DNA of 64,000 bases from Bradyrhizobium sp. ORS 285 (GTDB lineage Bacteria > Pseudomonadota > Alphaproteobacteria > Rhizobiales > Xanthobacteraceae). Shown piece after piece: positions 55,873 through 64,000 of the stretch. Position 1 is the stretch's first letter. Every line of letters starts with the position of its first letter. The notes below the pieces were generated by a model. That model did not search any database. It worked only from the letters and a program-made list of their open reading frames with translations, and was not told the DNA's origin. Position numbers and translations under genes: made by a program. The stretch is taken from assembly GCF_900176205.1 (NCBI RefSeq), contig NZ_LT859959.1:2439001-2503000 (forward strand), read 5' to 3'.

Positions 55873-56631
55873 ATGTGGTTTGCACTGGGGGCCGCCTCGT
55901 CGGTCCTGGACAGCCTGCAGTCGATCGGCTCGACGAAGTCGGGCTCTGGCAAGTCGGGCGGTGGTCTGTTCAGCCTGGACAACAAGGGAGCGGGCAGCTC
56001 CGGCAATTTCAGCCCGTGGTCGAGCTCGGGCGGCAGCAGCTCGGGGCAGATCGCACCGGAGACGATGAACGCGCTGCTGGCGGCGCAGAGCCAGTCGGGC
56101 GCATCGGCTGGCGCGAGCGCCTCGGCCAATCCGCTGCAGGATCTGTTCTCGCAGATCGACGGCGATGGCAACGGGCAGATCAGCAAGTCCGAGTTCGAGA
56201 ATGCGCTCGGCGCTGGCGGCACCAACCTCAAGAACGCGGACAAGGTGTTCGGCAAGCTCGATGCGAACAACGACGGCAATGTCAGCCTCGACGAGCTGTC
56301 CTCGGCGCTGCAGGGCGCCAAGGGCCGACGTGGCCATCACCATCATCAGGCGGGTGCGGGCCAGGCCGGCAACTCGGGCAACGCGTCCAGCGCGGGCGCC
56401 GATGCGCTGATGCAGGCGCTGTCGGGCGCATCGAGCTCCTCGTCCACCAACAGCGATGGCTCGACCACCACCACCATCACTTATGCCGACGGCTCGAAGA
56501 TGACGCTGATCACGCCGGCCGCCACCGCGGCCTCCAACGCCGCGACCGCGTCCTACAACATGATCGAGAAGCTGATGCAGCACCAACCCAAGCTGCCGTC
56601 AGCCGCCTCCATGACCGCGATGAGCGTGTAA
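55873..56631 (+). CDS. EF-hand calcium-binding protein with low-complexity Ser/Gly flanks
   Basis: A 252-residue protein from ATG 55873, with GGGAG 8 bp upstream. Two canonical EF loops, 'DGDGNGQISKSEF' near residue 97 and 'DANNDGNVSLDEL' near 136, have Asp/Asn/Glu at the calcium positions. They are flanked by long Ser/Gly/Ala stretches, a 'GHHHH' segment and a Thr-rich 'GSTTTTITYADGS'. The N terminus is only weakly hydrophobic and I see no clear signal peptide. It is probably a calcium-responsive or exported protein; the partner is unknown. It is convergent with the P1 peptidase gene. Confidence 0.82.
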   Translation: MWFALGAASSVLDSLQSIGSTKSGSGKSGGGLFSLDNKGAGSSGNFSPWSSSGGSSSGQIAPETMNALLAAQSQSGASAGASASANPLQDLFSQIDGDGNGQISKSEFENALGAGGTNLKNADKVFGKLDANNDGNVSLDELSSALQGAKGRRGHHHHQAGAGQAGNSGNASSAGADALMQALSGASSSSSTNSDGSTTTTITYADGSKMTLITPAATAASNAATASYNMIEKLMQHQPKLPSAASMTAMSV

Positions 56632-56636
56632 GCCGC

Positions 56637-57635
56637 TCAGCCGCCGAAGCGGTCCTGCCAGGAGGGCAGGGCGCCGGCGAACGGCAGCCGCTTCGCGTGA
56701 TAGACGCCGCGCGCGATCGCGCGAGCCAGCACATTGGCCGCGACCATGCCGAGCTCGCTGAGCTCGACCAACGGCTCCACAGGCTTGGCGCAGGTCGCCG
56801 CTGCAAACACGATGTCGCCGTCGAGCGGCAGGTGCACCGGATAGATCGCGCGCGCCATGCCGGTCTGCGCCATCATCGCCAACCGCTTCGCCTGCGCCTT
56901 GGTCAGGATGGCGTCGGTCACAACCAGTGTGATCGTGGTGTTCTCGGAGGCCGCCGGAGCAGGGCCGCCCTTGAGGCGCATCGCCAGCATGTCCGGCGTG
57001 AAGGCGGTGGGCAGGCCGCGGCCACCGAATTCACCGTCAACCTCGTACGGCGCAGCCCAGAACCACGGCCCATCACCGACCGTGACGCTGCCGACGGCAT
57101 TGACCACCGCGATCGCCGCGACCTTGATGCCATTTGCCGTCGTCGCCGACGCCGAGCCAAGCCCGCCCTGCAGAGTGGCCGTGGTGGCGCCGAGTCCGGC
57201 GCCGACGCTGCCGAGCGCGAAGGTCGTGTCGGCTGCCGCCGCCGCTGCGTAGCCGAGCTCGCGATAGGGCGCATAGCGGCCCCACTGCTTGTTGCCGCCG
57301 TTGAGCAGGTCGAACATGATCGCGCCGGGCACGATCGGGATCAGCGCGTCGCGCACCGCAAAGCCCCGCCCTTGCTCGGCCAGCCAGGCCTGCATGCCGC
57401 TGGCGGCCTCCAGCCCGAACGCCGAGCCGCCGGACAGCGCGATGGCGTCGACACGCTCGACGGTGTTGACCGGGTCGAGCAGCGCGTCCTCGCGCACCCC
57501 GGGCCCGCCGCCACGAATGTCTATCGCGGCCACCGCCGGCTGCTCGAACAGGATCGCGGTCACGCCGGAGGCGAGCGCGGCATCATCTGCATGGCCGACG
57601 CGCACGCCGGGGATGTCGGTCAGGAGATTCTGCAC
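56637..57635 (-). CDS. P1 family (DmpA/L-aminopeptidase-like) self-processing hydrolase
   Basis: A 332-residue member of peptidase family P1: 'LTDIPGVRVGHADDAALASG' at the N terminus, 'RGGGPGVRE', 'IALSGGSAFGLEAASG', 'GSVGAGLGATT' and 'AIYPVHLPLDGDIVFAAAT'. The family cleaves itself before a Ser or Thr to expose the nucleophile; 'ENTTITLVVTDA' lies where this normally happens (inference from family pattern). The start is GTG 57635 because GAGG lies 7 bp upstream and the family N terminus follows. A GTG at 57692 would add 19 residues of poor fit. Possible roles include D- or beta-amino-acid peptide cleavage. Confidence 0.87.
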   Translation of the reverse strand: MQNLLTDIPGVRVGHADDAALASGVTAILFEQPAVAAIDIRGGGPGVREDALLDPVNTVERVDAIALSGGSAFGLEAASGMQAWLAEQGRGFAVRDALIPIVPGAIMFDLLNGGNKQWGRYAPYRELGYAAAAAADTTFALGSVGAGLGATTATLQGGLGSASATTANGIKVAAIAVVNAVGSVTVGDGPWFWAAPYEVDGEFGGRGLPTAFTPDMLAMRLKGGPAPAASENTTITLVVTDAILTKAQAKRLAMMAQTGMARAIYPVHLPLDGDIVFAAATCAKPVEPLVELSELGMVAANVLARAIARGVYHAKRLPFAGALPSWQDRFGG

Positions 57636-57692
57636 GGTCGGCCTCGGCTGCAGATGATGATCGCCGAGGGATACCCCAGCCGCTCCACGCAC

Positions 57693-60467
57693 TCAACGAT
57701 CCAGGGCGATGCGGATCATCCGAGCCAGTTCCGGCTTGCGGTAGGGCTTGGCCAGCAGCAGCACGCCGGCGTCGAGACGGCCGTGATGCACGATCGCATT
57801 CTCGGTGTAACCGGAGGTGAACAGCGTCCGCAGCGACGGCCGCCGCACCCGCGCGGCATCGGCGAGCTGTCGGCCGTTCATGGCACCGGGCATGATGACG
57901 TCGGTGAACAGCAGGTCGATCTCCGGATGTTGCTCCAGCACGTCGAGCGCCTCGGCGGCGTTCGCTGCGGCAAGGGTCGTGTAGCCGAGGCTCGCCACCT
58001 GGGTGATGACATGCTGGCGCACCATCGGGTCGTCCTCGACGATCAGGATCGTCTCGCTGCCGCCACTCGTGTCGGACGCGTGCTGCTCGGCCGTCCCGCG
58101 CGGCGCAGAGGCCGAGCGTGGCAGATAGAGCTTGATCGAGGTGCCGTGCCCGACCTCGCTGTAGATCTTGATGTGGCCGCCGGACTGCTTGACGAAGCCG
58201 AACACCATGCTGAGGCCAAGCCCCGTGCCCTTGCCGACGCCCTTGGTCGAGAAGAACGGATCGAACACCTTGTCGAGATAAGCGGGAGGAATGCCGCAGC
58301 CCGTGTCGCTCACCGCGATCATGACGTAGTCGCCGACCACGACCTCGGTATTGGCTTCTGCATAGTCCTGATCGAGCGCGACGTTCGCCGTCTCCAACGT
58401 CAGCTTGCCGCCTTGCGGCATCGCATCGCGCGCATTGAGCGAGAGGTTGACGACCGCGGTAGCGAGCTGGTTCGGATCGGCCAGCGCGGTGCATGGATCG
58501 GTGCTGAGGATGCGCTCGATCTCGATGTGCTCGCCGAGCGTCGGTCGCAGCAATGCCGCCGTCTCGTTCATCAGCGCATTGACGTCGAGATCGACCGGCT
58601 GCAGCGGCTGCTTGCGGGCAAAGGCGAGCAGCTGCCGCGTGAGATGTGCGCCGCGGTCGGCGGAATCATCGATCAGCTTGGCCACGGATGCGAGTTCCGG
58701 CCGCTCCGCGACGGCGTCGGCGAGAATGGAGATGCTGCCCGTGATGACGGTGAGGATGTTGTTGAAGTCGTGGGCGACACCGCCGGTGAGCTGGCCCACG
58801 GCCTCCATCTTCTGCGCCTGGCGGAACTGGGCCTCGGCGGCGCGCTTCTCGGTGAGGTCGCGGCCGATGAAGAAATGGCGCTGCACCGGATCCGACCAAC
58901 TCGCCATCCAGTTCAGAACGACTCCGCGGCCTTCCTTGTGCAGCAGCTGTGCTTCGAAATTATGGACGTCGCGGCCGCGCCGACAGTCGCGCATCTGGCT
59001 GCGGACGGCCTCGAGTTCCGGCGGATACACGAAATCGCTGGCGTTGCGTCCGACCATTTCCTCCGGCTGATAGCCCAGAATGGCGCGCGCGCTGGGGCTG
59101 ACCTGCATCAGATTGCCGCGGGAATCGGCGACCAGGATCAGGTCCTGCGATGTCTCGAAAATGCGCCGCCGCTCCTCGGTTTCCCGGGTCAGCGCGTTGC
59201 GGGTGCGCTTGCTCTCGGTGATGTCGCGCGCGACCTTCGAGGCACCTATGACCGCGCCGCGCGCATCGAGGATCGGCGATACGCTGAGCGACACCTCGAT
59301 CTCATGGCCGTCCTTGTGCCGGCGTATGGTCTCGTGATGCTCGATCTTCTCCCCGCCGCCAATCTCGCCGAGGATGCGGTCGACCTCGCCGCGTCGCTCG
59401 GCAGGGACGATCAGCCCGATGTCGCTGCCCAACGCTTCGTCGGCGCGATAGCCGAACAGCTGCTCGGCAGCCCGGTTCCACGACGTGATCTCGCCGTGCA
59501 GGGTCAGCGTGATGACGGCGTCGTTGGAGGATTCGACGACCGCACTGAACAGCCGTTCGCGCGCGACGAAGCGCGCCCGCTCGCTTTCGTTCTGTCGGCG
59601 CTGCTGTTGCAGCAGACGCGACAGCCGCCATTGCAAACCGACATTGTCGGCGAGCAGCACGCCGAGCACGAAGCTTGCTGCGAGCAGGCCGTAGATGCGG
59701 CCGGCGTAGTAGCCGAAATCAAACCTGGCGGCATTCAGCAACGAGGACAGCGAGAGATCGAACAGCCAGGCGCACAGCACCACCATCACCCAGAGATCGA
59801 GGATGCTGTGCGGCCGCTGCCATGCCAGCGCGACGAGCGCGACGGCGGTCACGCACCAGATGGAGCCGACGATGACCTTCAACGCCGTGGTTGCCGCGTT
59901 ATCCCGGAGCAGGGCCGGCAGCAGCTCGTCGTGAGCGACCACGGTCCAGCTCAGCGCCGTCAGCACGATCACGACACCGAGGAGGGCAAGCGACAGCCAG
60001 GCTGGAACCGAGCGGCCAGGGACGGGCCGACTGTTCCTGTCCAGCGCATAGCAGAGGACCAGAAGGGGGAACCCGCCATGCCAGATCATGTAGATCCAGA
60101 CCGCGCTCTGTGAGCCTGCGCCGAGCAGGCCGGTCGGTGCGTAGAGGCCGGGGAATACCAGGGTGTGCAGCAAGGCGGCCGGCGCCGTGAACAGGTAGCC
60201 CGAGGCAAGCCAAAGCAGCGCGCGCGAACGCAGCAGCACGAATTGAGAGAACAGCAGGAACGCGGTGATGAGATCGTTCAGCGCCAGTGCAGATTGATAG
60301 CTCGCAACGAATGCAGGCGCCGCCGGAAGCTGCACCTTGGCAAAGGGAGCGGCGGCGGCAAAGAGCACGGCTGAGACGGCAACCGCGATCAATGCTGCGA
60401 GTTGGTCTCGGCGTGTTGCGGTGGACGTCGACAGAAGAACTTCGCTTGGATCCTCGATGCTTTGCAT
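57693..60467 (-). CDS. MASE4-PAS-PAS hybrid histidine kinase with receiver domain
   Basis: A 924-residue hybrid kinase. An N-terminal membrane sensor of about eight spans (MASE4-like: '[17 protein letters not shown]', '[19 protein letters not shown]', '[15 protein letters not shown]') is followed by two PAS domains near 315-440 and 445-560 ('[19 protein letters not shown]', '[14 protein letters not shown]'). HisKA has '[14 protein letters not shown]' (phospho-His about 564), then the ATPase ('[11 protein letters not shown]', 'DTGCGIP', '[15 protein letters not shown]'). The C-terminal receiver has its Asp in '[10 protein letters not shown]' near 854. The start is uncertain between ATG 60467 and 60485. 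It is divergent from a single-domain response regulator. Confidence 0.92.
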   Translation of the reverse strand: MQSIEDPSEVLLSTSTATRRDQLAALIAVAVSAVLFAAAAPFAKVQLPAAPAFVASYQSALALNDLITAFLLFSQFVLLRSRALLWLASGYLFTAPAALLHTLVFPGLYAPTGLLGAGSQSAVWIYMIWHGGFPLLVLCYALDRNSRPVPGRSVPAWLSLALLGVVIVLTALSWTVVAHDELLPALLRDNAATTALKVIVGSIWCVTAVALVALAWQRPHSILDLWVMVVLCAWLFDLSLSSLLNAARFDFGYYAGRIYGLLAASFVLGVLLADNVGLQWRLSRLLQQQRRQNESERARFVARERLFSAVVESSNDAVITLTLHGEITSWNRAAEQLFGYRADEALGSDIGLIVPAERRGEVDRILGEIGGGEKIEHHETIRRHKDGHEIEVSLSVSPILDARGAVIGASKVARDITESKRTRNALTRETEERRRIFETSQDLILVADSRGNLMQVSPSARAILGYQPEEMVGRNASDFVYPPELEAVRSQMRDCRRGRDVHNFEAQLLHKEGRGVVLNWMASWSDPVQRHFFIGRDLTEKRAAEAQFRQAQKMEAVGQLTGGVAHDFNNILTVITGSISILADAVAERPELASVAKLIDDSADRGAHLTRQLLAFARKQPLQPVDLDVNALMNETAALLRPTLGEHIEIERILSTDPCTALADPNQLATAVVNLSLNARDAMPQGGKLTLETANVALDQDYAEANTEVVVGDYVMIAVSDTGCGIPPAYLDKVFDPFFSTKGVGKGTGLGLSMVFGFVKQSGGHIKIYSEVGHGTSIKLYLPRSASAPRGTAEQHASDTSGGSETILIVEDDPMVRQHVITQVASLGYTTLAAANAAEALDVLEQHPEIDLLFTDVIMPGAMNGRQLADAARVRRPSLRTLFTSGYTENAIVHHGRLDAGVLLLAKPYRKPELARMIRIALDR

Positions 60468-60485
60468 CTCCAAAGTCCTGCGCAT

Positions 60486-60704
60486 CCGGCATCAACGCGC
60501 TGCGCGAAGCATTGATGCCACTGACGCGCGAGAAATATATCTACTCAAATTTTGGTTGTATGGTACCAGTTTGGAACGTTCGGTAGAATGAGTCGTGATT
60601 TGCAGTAACTGCACCTTTACCGCAACCGGGATAAATATACCCGTAGTTGTACATGATTTCTTTTTATGTTGTAGGCTGTCCAACAAAAATTTCTGGAGAT
60701 TTTG
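60486..60704. promoter_or_regulatory. AT-rich divergent promoter region
   Basis: This 219-bp spacer is far more AT-rich than its surroundings and separates the hybrid kinase from the response regulator. It contains 'GGTACC' and, at 60573-60597, a near match to the EcfG stress promoter (GGAAC-N16-CGTG, one mismatch) pointing toward the response regulator. Confidence 0.4.
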
Positions 60705-61100
60705 ATGCCACGGATTCTTGTGGTGGATGATCAGAAGGACGTGCGGGCCATGATCAGCATGGTGCTGCGCGTCAATCAGTTCGACGTGGTCGAAGCGGGA
60801 ACCGCAGCGGCCGGACTACAATTGTTCCGCGACCAGGCCTTTGACGCCGTGATTGTCGACATCTATCTCGACGATTGCAACGGTCTCGATCTGGTCGGCG
60901 AGATGCGTGGGCTGGTTCCCGATATGCCGGTCGTGGCGGTGTCGGGCATGACCGCCTTCGACGGGGCGGCGATGTCGGAACAGCTGACTCGCGTGGTCTA
61001 CCTGCAGAAGCCGTTCCGCCCTGGTGAATTGCTGCACGCCGTGGAGACGGCCCGTGCAGCCGTCAAGGACGCGCGGCCGCTCTCTGTCTGCGCCGGGTAA
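60705..61100 (+). CDS. Single-domain response regulator (CheY-like)
   Basis: A 131-residue receiver domain without an output domain: 'RILVVDDQKDVRAM' at the N terminus (acidic pair), phospho-acceptor Asp in 'AVIVDIYLDDCNG' near 55, Thr/Ser switch in 'VVAVSGMT' and Lys in 'VVYLQKPFRPGE'. GGAG lies 7 bp before ATG 60705. Single receivers of this kind act as phosphate sinks or relay steps; the divergent hybrid kinase is the natural partner. A stress-promoter-like motif lies about 110 bp upstream. Confidence 0.92.
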   Translation: MPRILVVDDQKDVRAMISMVLRVNQFDVVEAGTAAAGLQLFRDQAFDAVIVDIYLDDCNGLDLVGEMRGLVPDMPVVAVSGMTAFDGAAMSEQLTRVVYLQKPFRPGELLHAVETARAAVKDARPLSVCAG

Positions 61101-61137
61101 TCTTTCGGATCGCGCTTCACACCATCCCATCAGCAGA

Positions 61138-61172
61138 ACGCCCCGGTCATCGACCGGGGCGTTTGCATTTTG
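61138..61172. terminator. Terminator between response regulator and livK
   Basis: A perfect 11-bp stem ACGCCCCGGTC / GACCGGGGCGT with a 3-nt loop is followed by TTGCATTTT. It lies between the convergent response-regulator and livK genes. Confidence 0.8.
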
Positions 61173-61196
61173 ATGAAGCTGGATCAGCAGCGCTGA

Positions 61197-62315
61197 TCAG
61201 GAGCCCTTGCCGCCGAGTTCGGCGTAGCCGCCCTTGGCGTCCCACTTGTAAACGACGTAGTCGATCTGCTTGATGTCGCCCTTGGCGTCGAAGCCGAGCT
61301 TGCCGAGCACCGTGTCCCACTCGCCGGCCTTGATGGTGTCCATCACCTTCTTGGCGTCGGTGGTGTTGGCCTTCTTCACGGCCTGCGACCAGACCTGGAT
61401 CGCGGCGTAGGTGTAGAGCGTGTAGCCTTCGGGGTCGATGTTCTTGGCCTTGAACTTGTCGACGATCGCCTTCGCGGTCGGCTTGTTGCGCGGCTCGGGA
61501 CCGAAGGTGAAGAGGGTGCCTTCCGCAGCCGGGCCGGTGATCGAGGCGAATTCCTTGTCGTTCATGGCGTCGCCCGCCATCAGGATCGTCTTCAGGCCCT
61601 GGTCGCGCATCTGACGCAGGATCAGGCCGGCTTCCTGATGATAGCCGCCGACATAGACGAGGTCGATGTTCTCACGCTTCAGGCGCGACACGATCGCGTT
61701 GAAGTCCTTGTCGCCCTTGTTGTAGGACTCGAACATCTTCTCGGTGACGCCGGCCTTGTTGAGCGCCTTCTTGGTCTCGTCGGCGAGACCCTTGCCGTAG
61801 GTGGTCTTGTCGTTGAGGATCGCGATGTTCTTGCCCTTGAAGTTCTTCGCGATGTAGTTCGCGGCAACCAGGCCCTGCTGATCGTCACGGCCGCAGACGC
61901 GCGCCACGTTCCACAGCTTGCGCTCGGTGAACAGCGGGTTGGTCGAGGCCGGGGTGATCTGCAGCACGTTGCTGTCGGCATAGGCCTCGGAGGCCGGGAT
62001 CGACGACGACGAGCAGAAGTGACCGGCGACGAACGGAATGCCGGAGCCGGCGAGCTTCTCGGCGACCGAACGGGCCTGCTTGGGATCGCAGGCATCGTCA
62101 CCCACCTGCAGGGCGAGCTTTTTGCCGAGCACGCCGCCTGCGGCATTGAGGTCGGCAATCGCCATCTCGGCGCCGTTCTGCATCTGGCGGCCGAAGGCCG
62201 ACTCGCCGCCGGTCATCGGGCCGGCCACGGCGATGGTGATGTCGTCGGCAAAGGCCGCGGTCGAGAGCGCAAGCGTGGCGCCCACGGCCAGACCGATCAG
62301 TTTGAGTGGTTTCAT
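61197..62315 (-). CDS. livK: Branched-chain amino acid ABC transporter, periplasmic binding protein
   Basis: A 372-residue binding protein with a signal peptide ('MKPLKLIGLAVGATLALSTAAFA'). 'DDITIAVAGPMTGGESAFG', 'GDDACDPKQARSVAEKL' (two-cysteine region), 'GHFCSSSSIPASEAYADSNV' (in part: 'CSSSSIPASEAYA') and 'YVGGYHQEAGLILRQM' match LivK/LivJ. It brings leucine, isoleucine and valine (or related amino acids) to a LivHMGF permease. GAGGA precedes ATG 62315. It is followed upstream, on the same strand, by livF and livG. Confidence 0.94.
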   Translation of the reverse strand: MKPLKLIGLAVGATLALSTAAFADDITIAVAGPMTGGESAFGRQMQNGAEMAIADLNAAGGVLGKKLALQVGDDACDPKQARSVAEKLAGSGIPFVAGHFCSSSSIPASEAYADSNVLQITPASTNPLFTERKLWNVARVCGRDDQQGLVAANYIAKNFKGKNIAILNDKTTYGKGLADETKKALNKAGVTEKMFESYNKGDKDFNAIVSRLKRENIDLVYVGGYHQEAGLILRQMRDQGLKTILMAGDAMNDKEFASITGPAAEGTLFTFGPEPRNKPTAKAIVDKFKAKNIDPEGYTLYTYAAIQVWSQAVKKANTTDAKKVMDTIKAGEWDTVLGKLGFDAKGDIKQIDYVVYKWDAKGGYAELGGKGS

Positions 62316-62474
62316 GAGAAATCCTCACAGGGGTAGGTCGACATGGAAATGGCCCGAACGGCGGGCCGCAGACCGCGCGCATTGTGGCTGATTTTCCGCC
62401 GAAGTCACCGGCAAATTTCGGGGAGACCGACGAAGGACTAAGGCCATTTCGGCCGGGCTTTTCGGCCGGCCGCT

Positions 62475-63202
62475 TTAGTGACGGCCGCCCTCCAGATAGG
62501 CCGCGCGGATCTCAGGCCGTTGCAAGAGCTCAGTCCCGGTGCCTGACAAGGTGATCATGCCGTTCACCAGCACGTAGCCGCGATGGGCGAGCTTGAGCGC
62601 ATGATTGGCGTTCTGCTCGACGATCAGCACGGTCAAGCCGTCCTGACGGTTGAGTGTCCGGATCGCGTCAAAAATCTGTCGTGCGATCAGCGGCGCAAGG
62701 CCGAGCGAGGGCTCGTCGAGCAGCAGCAGCCGGGGTCGGCTCATCAGCGCGCGACCGATCGCCAGCATCTGCTGCTCGCCGCCGGACAACGTGCCGCCGC
62801 GCTGGTCGATGCGCTCCTTCAGCCGCGGGAACAGCGCAAACACGCGCTCCAGCGTGTCGGCGCGCTGCGCCTCCGTCGTGTCGCCGGCATCGGCGCCCAT
62901 CTGCAGGTTTTCCGCGACGCTCATGCGCGGGAAAATGCGGCGGCCTTCGGGCGACTGCGCGATTTTGAGCCGCGCGATGAGGTGGGTCGGCACCTGCGTG
63001 ATGTCGCTGCCGTCATAGACGATGTTGCCGGAGCTGGCGCGCGGGCGGCCGAAGATCGACATCATCAAGGTCGACTTGCCGGCGCCATTGGCGCCGATCA
63101 GCGCGACGATCTCGCCGGCCTTGATGTCGAGATCGACGCCCTTGAGCGCTTCGATCTTGCCATAGGACGCGCGCAACTTCTGGATCTGGAGCAGGGACGC
63201 GC

Positions 63203-63206
<4 letters not shown>
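62475..63206 (-). CDS. livF: Branched-chain amino acid ABC transporter ATP-binding protein LivF
   Basis: A 243-residue ATPase: Walker A 'LIGANGAGKSTLMMSIFG' near residue 37, Q-loop 'QSPEGRRIFPRMSVAENLQM', ABC signature 'LSGGEQQMLAIGRAL', Walker B 'LLLLDEPSLGL' and H-loop 'LIVEQNANHAL'. 'SPEGRRIFPRMSVAENLQMG' distinguishes LivF from LivG. Its start overlaps the livG stop by 4 bp (ATGA). The gap to livK is 159 bp, with GC-rich hairpin potential near 62440-62475. Confidence 0.95.

Positions 63207-64000
<794 letters not shown>

Noticed and set aside
53163..60113. A 2316-codon open frame on the plus strand
   Set aside because: It runs antisense through allE, allA, rpe, the P1 peptidase and the hybrid kinase. 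It is a high-GC shadow with biased, repeat-free Arg/Asp/His composition and no domain.
62440..62475. GC hairpin CGGCCG/CGGCCG after livF as a terminator
   Set aside because: The stem lacks a T-run in the direction of transcription and livK follows on the same strand, so processing or attenuation is as likely as termination.

Overview
The window looks like chromosomal DNA from a slow-growing rhizobium-type alphaproteobacterium, most likely Bradyrhizobium or a close relative. The grounds are the very high GC and codon bias, the gene families (TakP-like Tat-exported TRAP binding proteins, HWE and LuxR-type signalling, ExoD, DUF2059, allantoin genes) and several families of short palindromic intergenic repeats. 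This identification comes from pattern recognition; no database search was run. I found no rRNA, tRNA or CRISPR array.

Layout. 1-4.1 kb: the start of a TonB-dependent receptor with a perfect palindrome upstream that resembles a zinc-regulator site, a hydroxyacid dehydrogenase, a VOC protein and the Mrp Fe-S carrier. 4.2-9 kb: a TRAP transporter with two tandem binding proteins converging on dctQ-dctM. 9.3-19.8 kb: a cation diffusion facilitator, small secreted proteins, a membrane-bound metallophosphoesterase, moaA plus a spermidine-synthase-like gene, a lipoprotein, gph, rpiA, a DUF2059 protein and glutathione reductase. 20-29.3 kb: an HWE histidine kinase, SemiSWEET, quinone oxidoreductase, M20 amidohydrolase, CYTH-CHAD protein, ExoD and TerC; the TerC leader can form two mutually exclusive structures. 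29.7-37 kb: a lipid kinase, a second-type FtsH, cytochrome b561 and a large DUF2235 membrane protein. 37-46.9 kb: purB, a TetR unit with a strong operator-like palindrome, a two-component system diverging from a three-gene MotA/ExbB-like operon, an S1/P1 nuclease, and an SDR/LysR pair.

46.9-49.4 kb is the most disturbed part. It holds palindromic repeats, a decayed gltD fragment and an IS110-family transposase. 49.4-64 kb carries a metallophosphoesterase followed 3 bp later by a Ser/Thr kinase fused to a UspA domain, a dicarboxylate symporter, rpe-allA-allE, an EF-hand protein, a P1 peptidase, a MASE4-PAS hybrid kinase with a divergent single-domain response regulator, and livK-livF-livG, which runs off the window.

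The best candidates for something undescribed are: (i) the operon 41800-43849, a MotA/TolQ/ExbB-like channel with a single-span partner carrying a DUF2135-like extracytoplasmic domain and a third two-span protein, facing a histidine kinase/regulator pair; (ii) the kinase-UspA fusion coupled to a phosphoesterase; (iii) the switch-like TerC leader. Most of the remaining genes are ordinary metabolism and transport.
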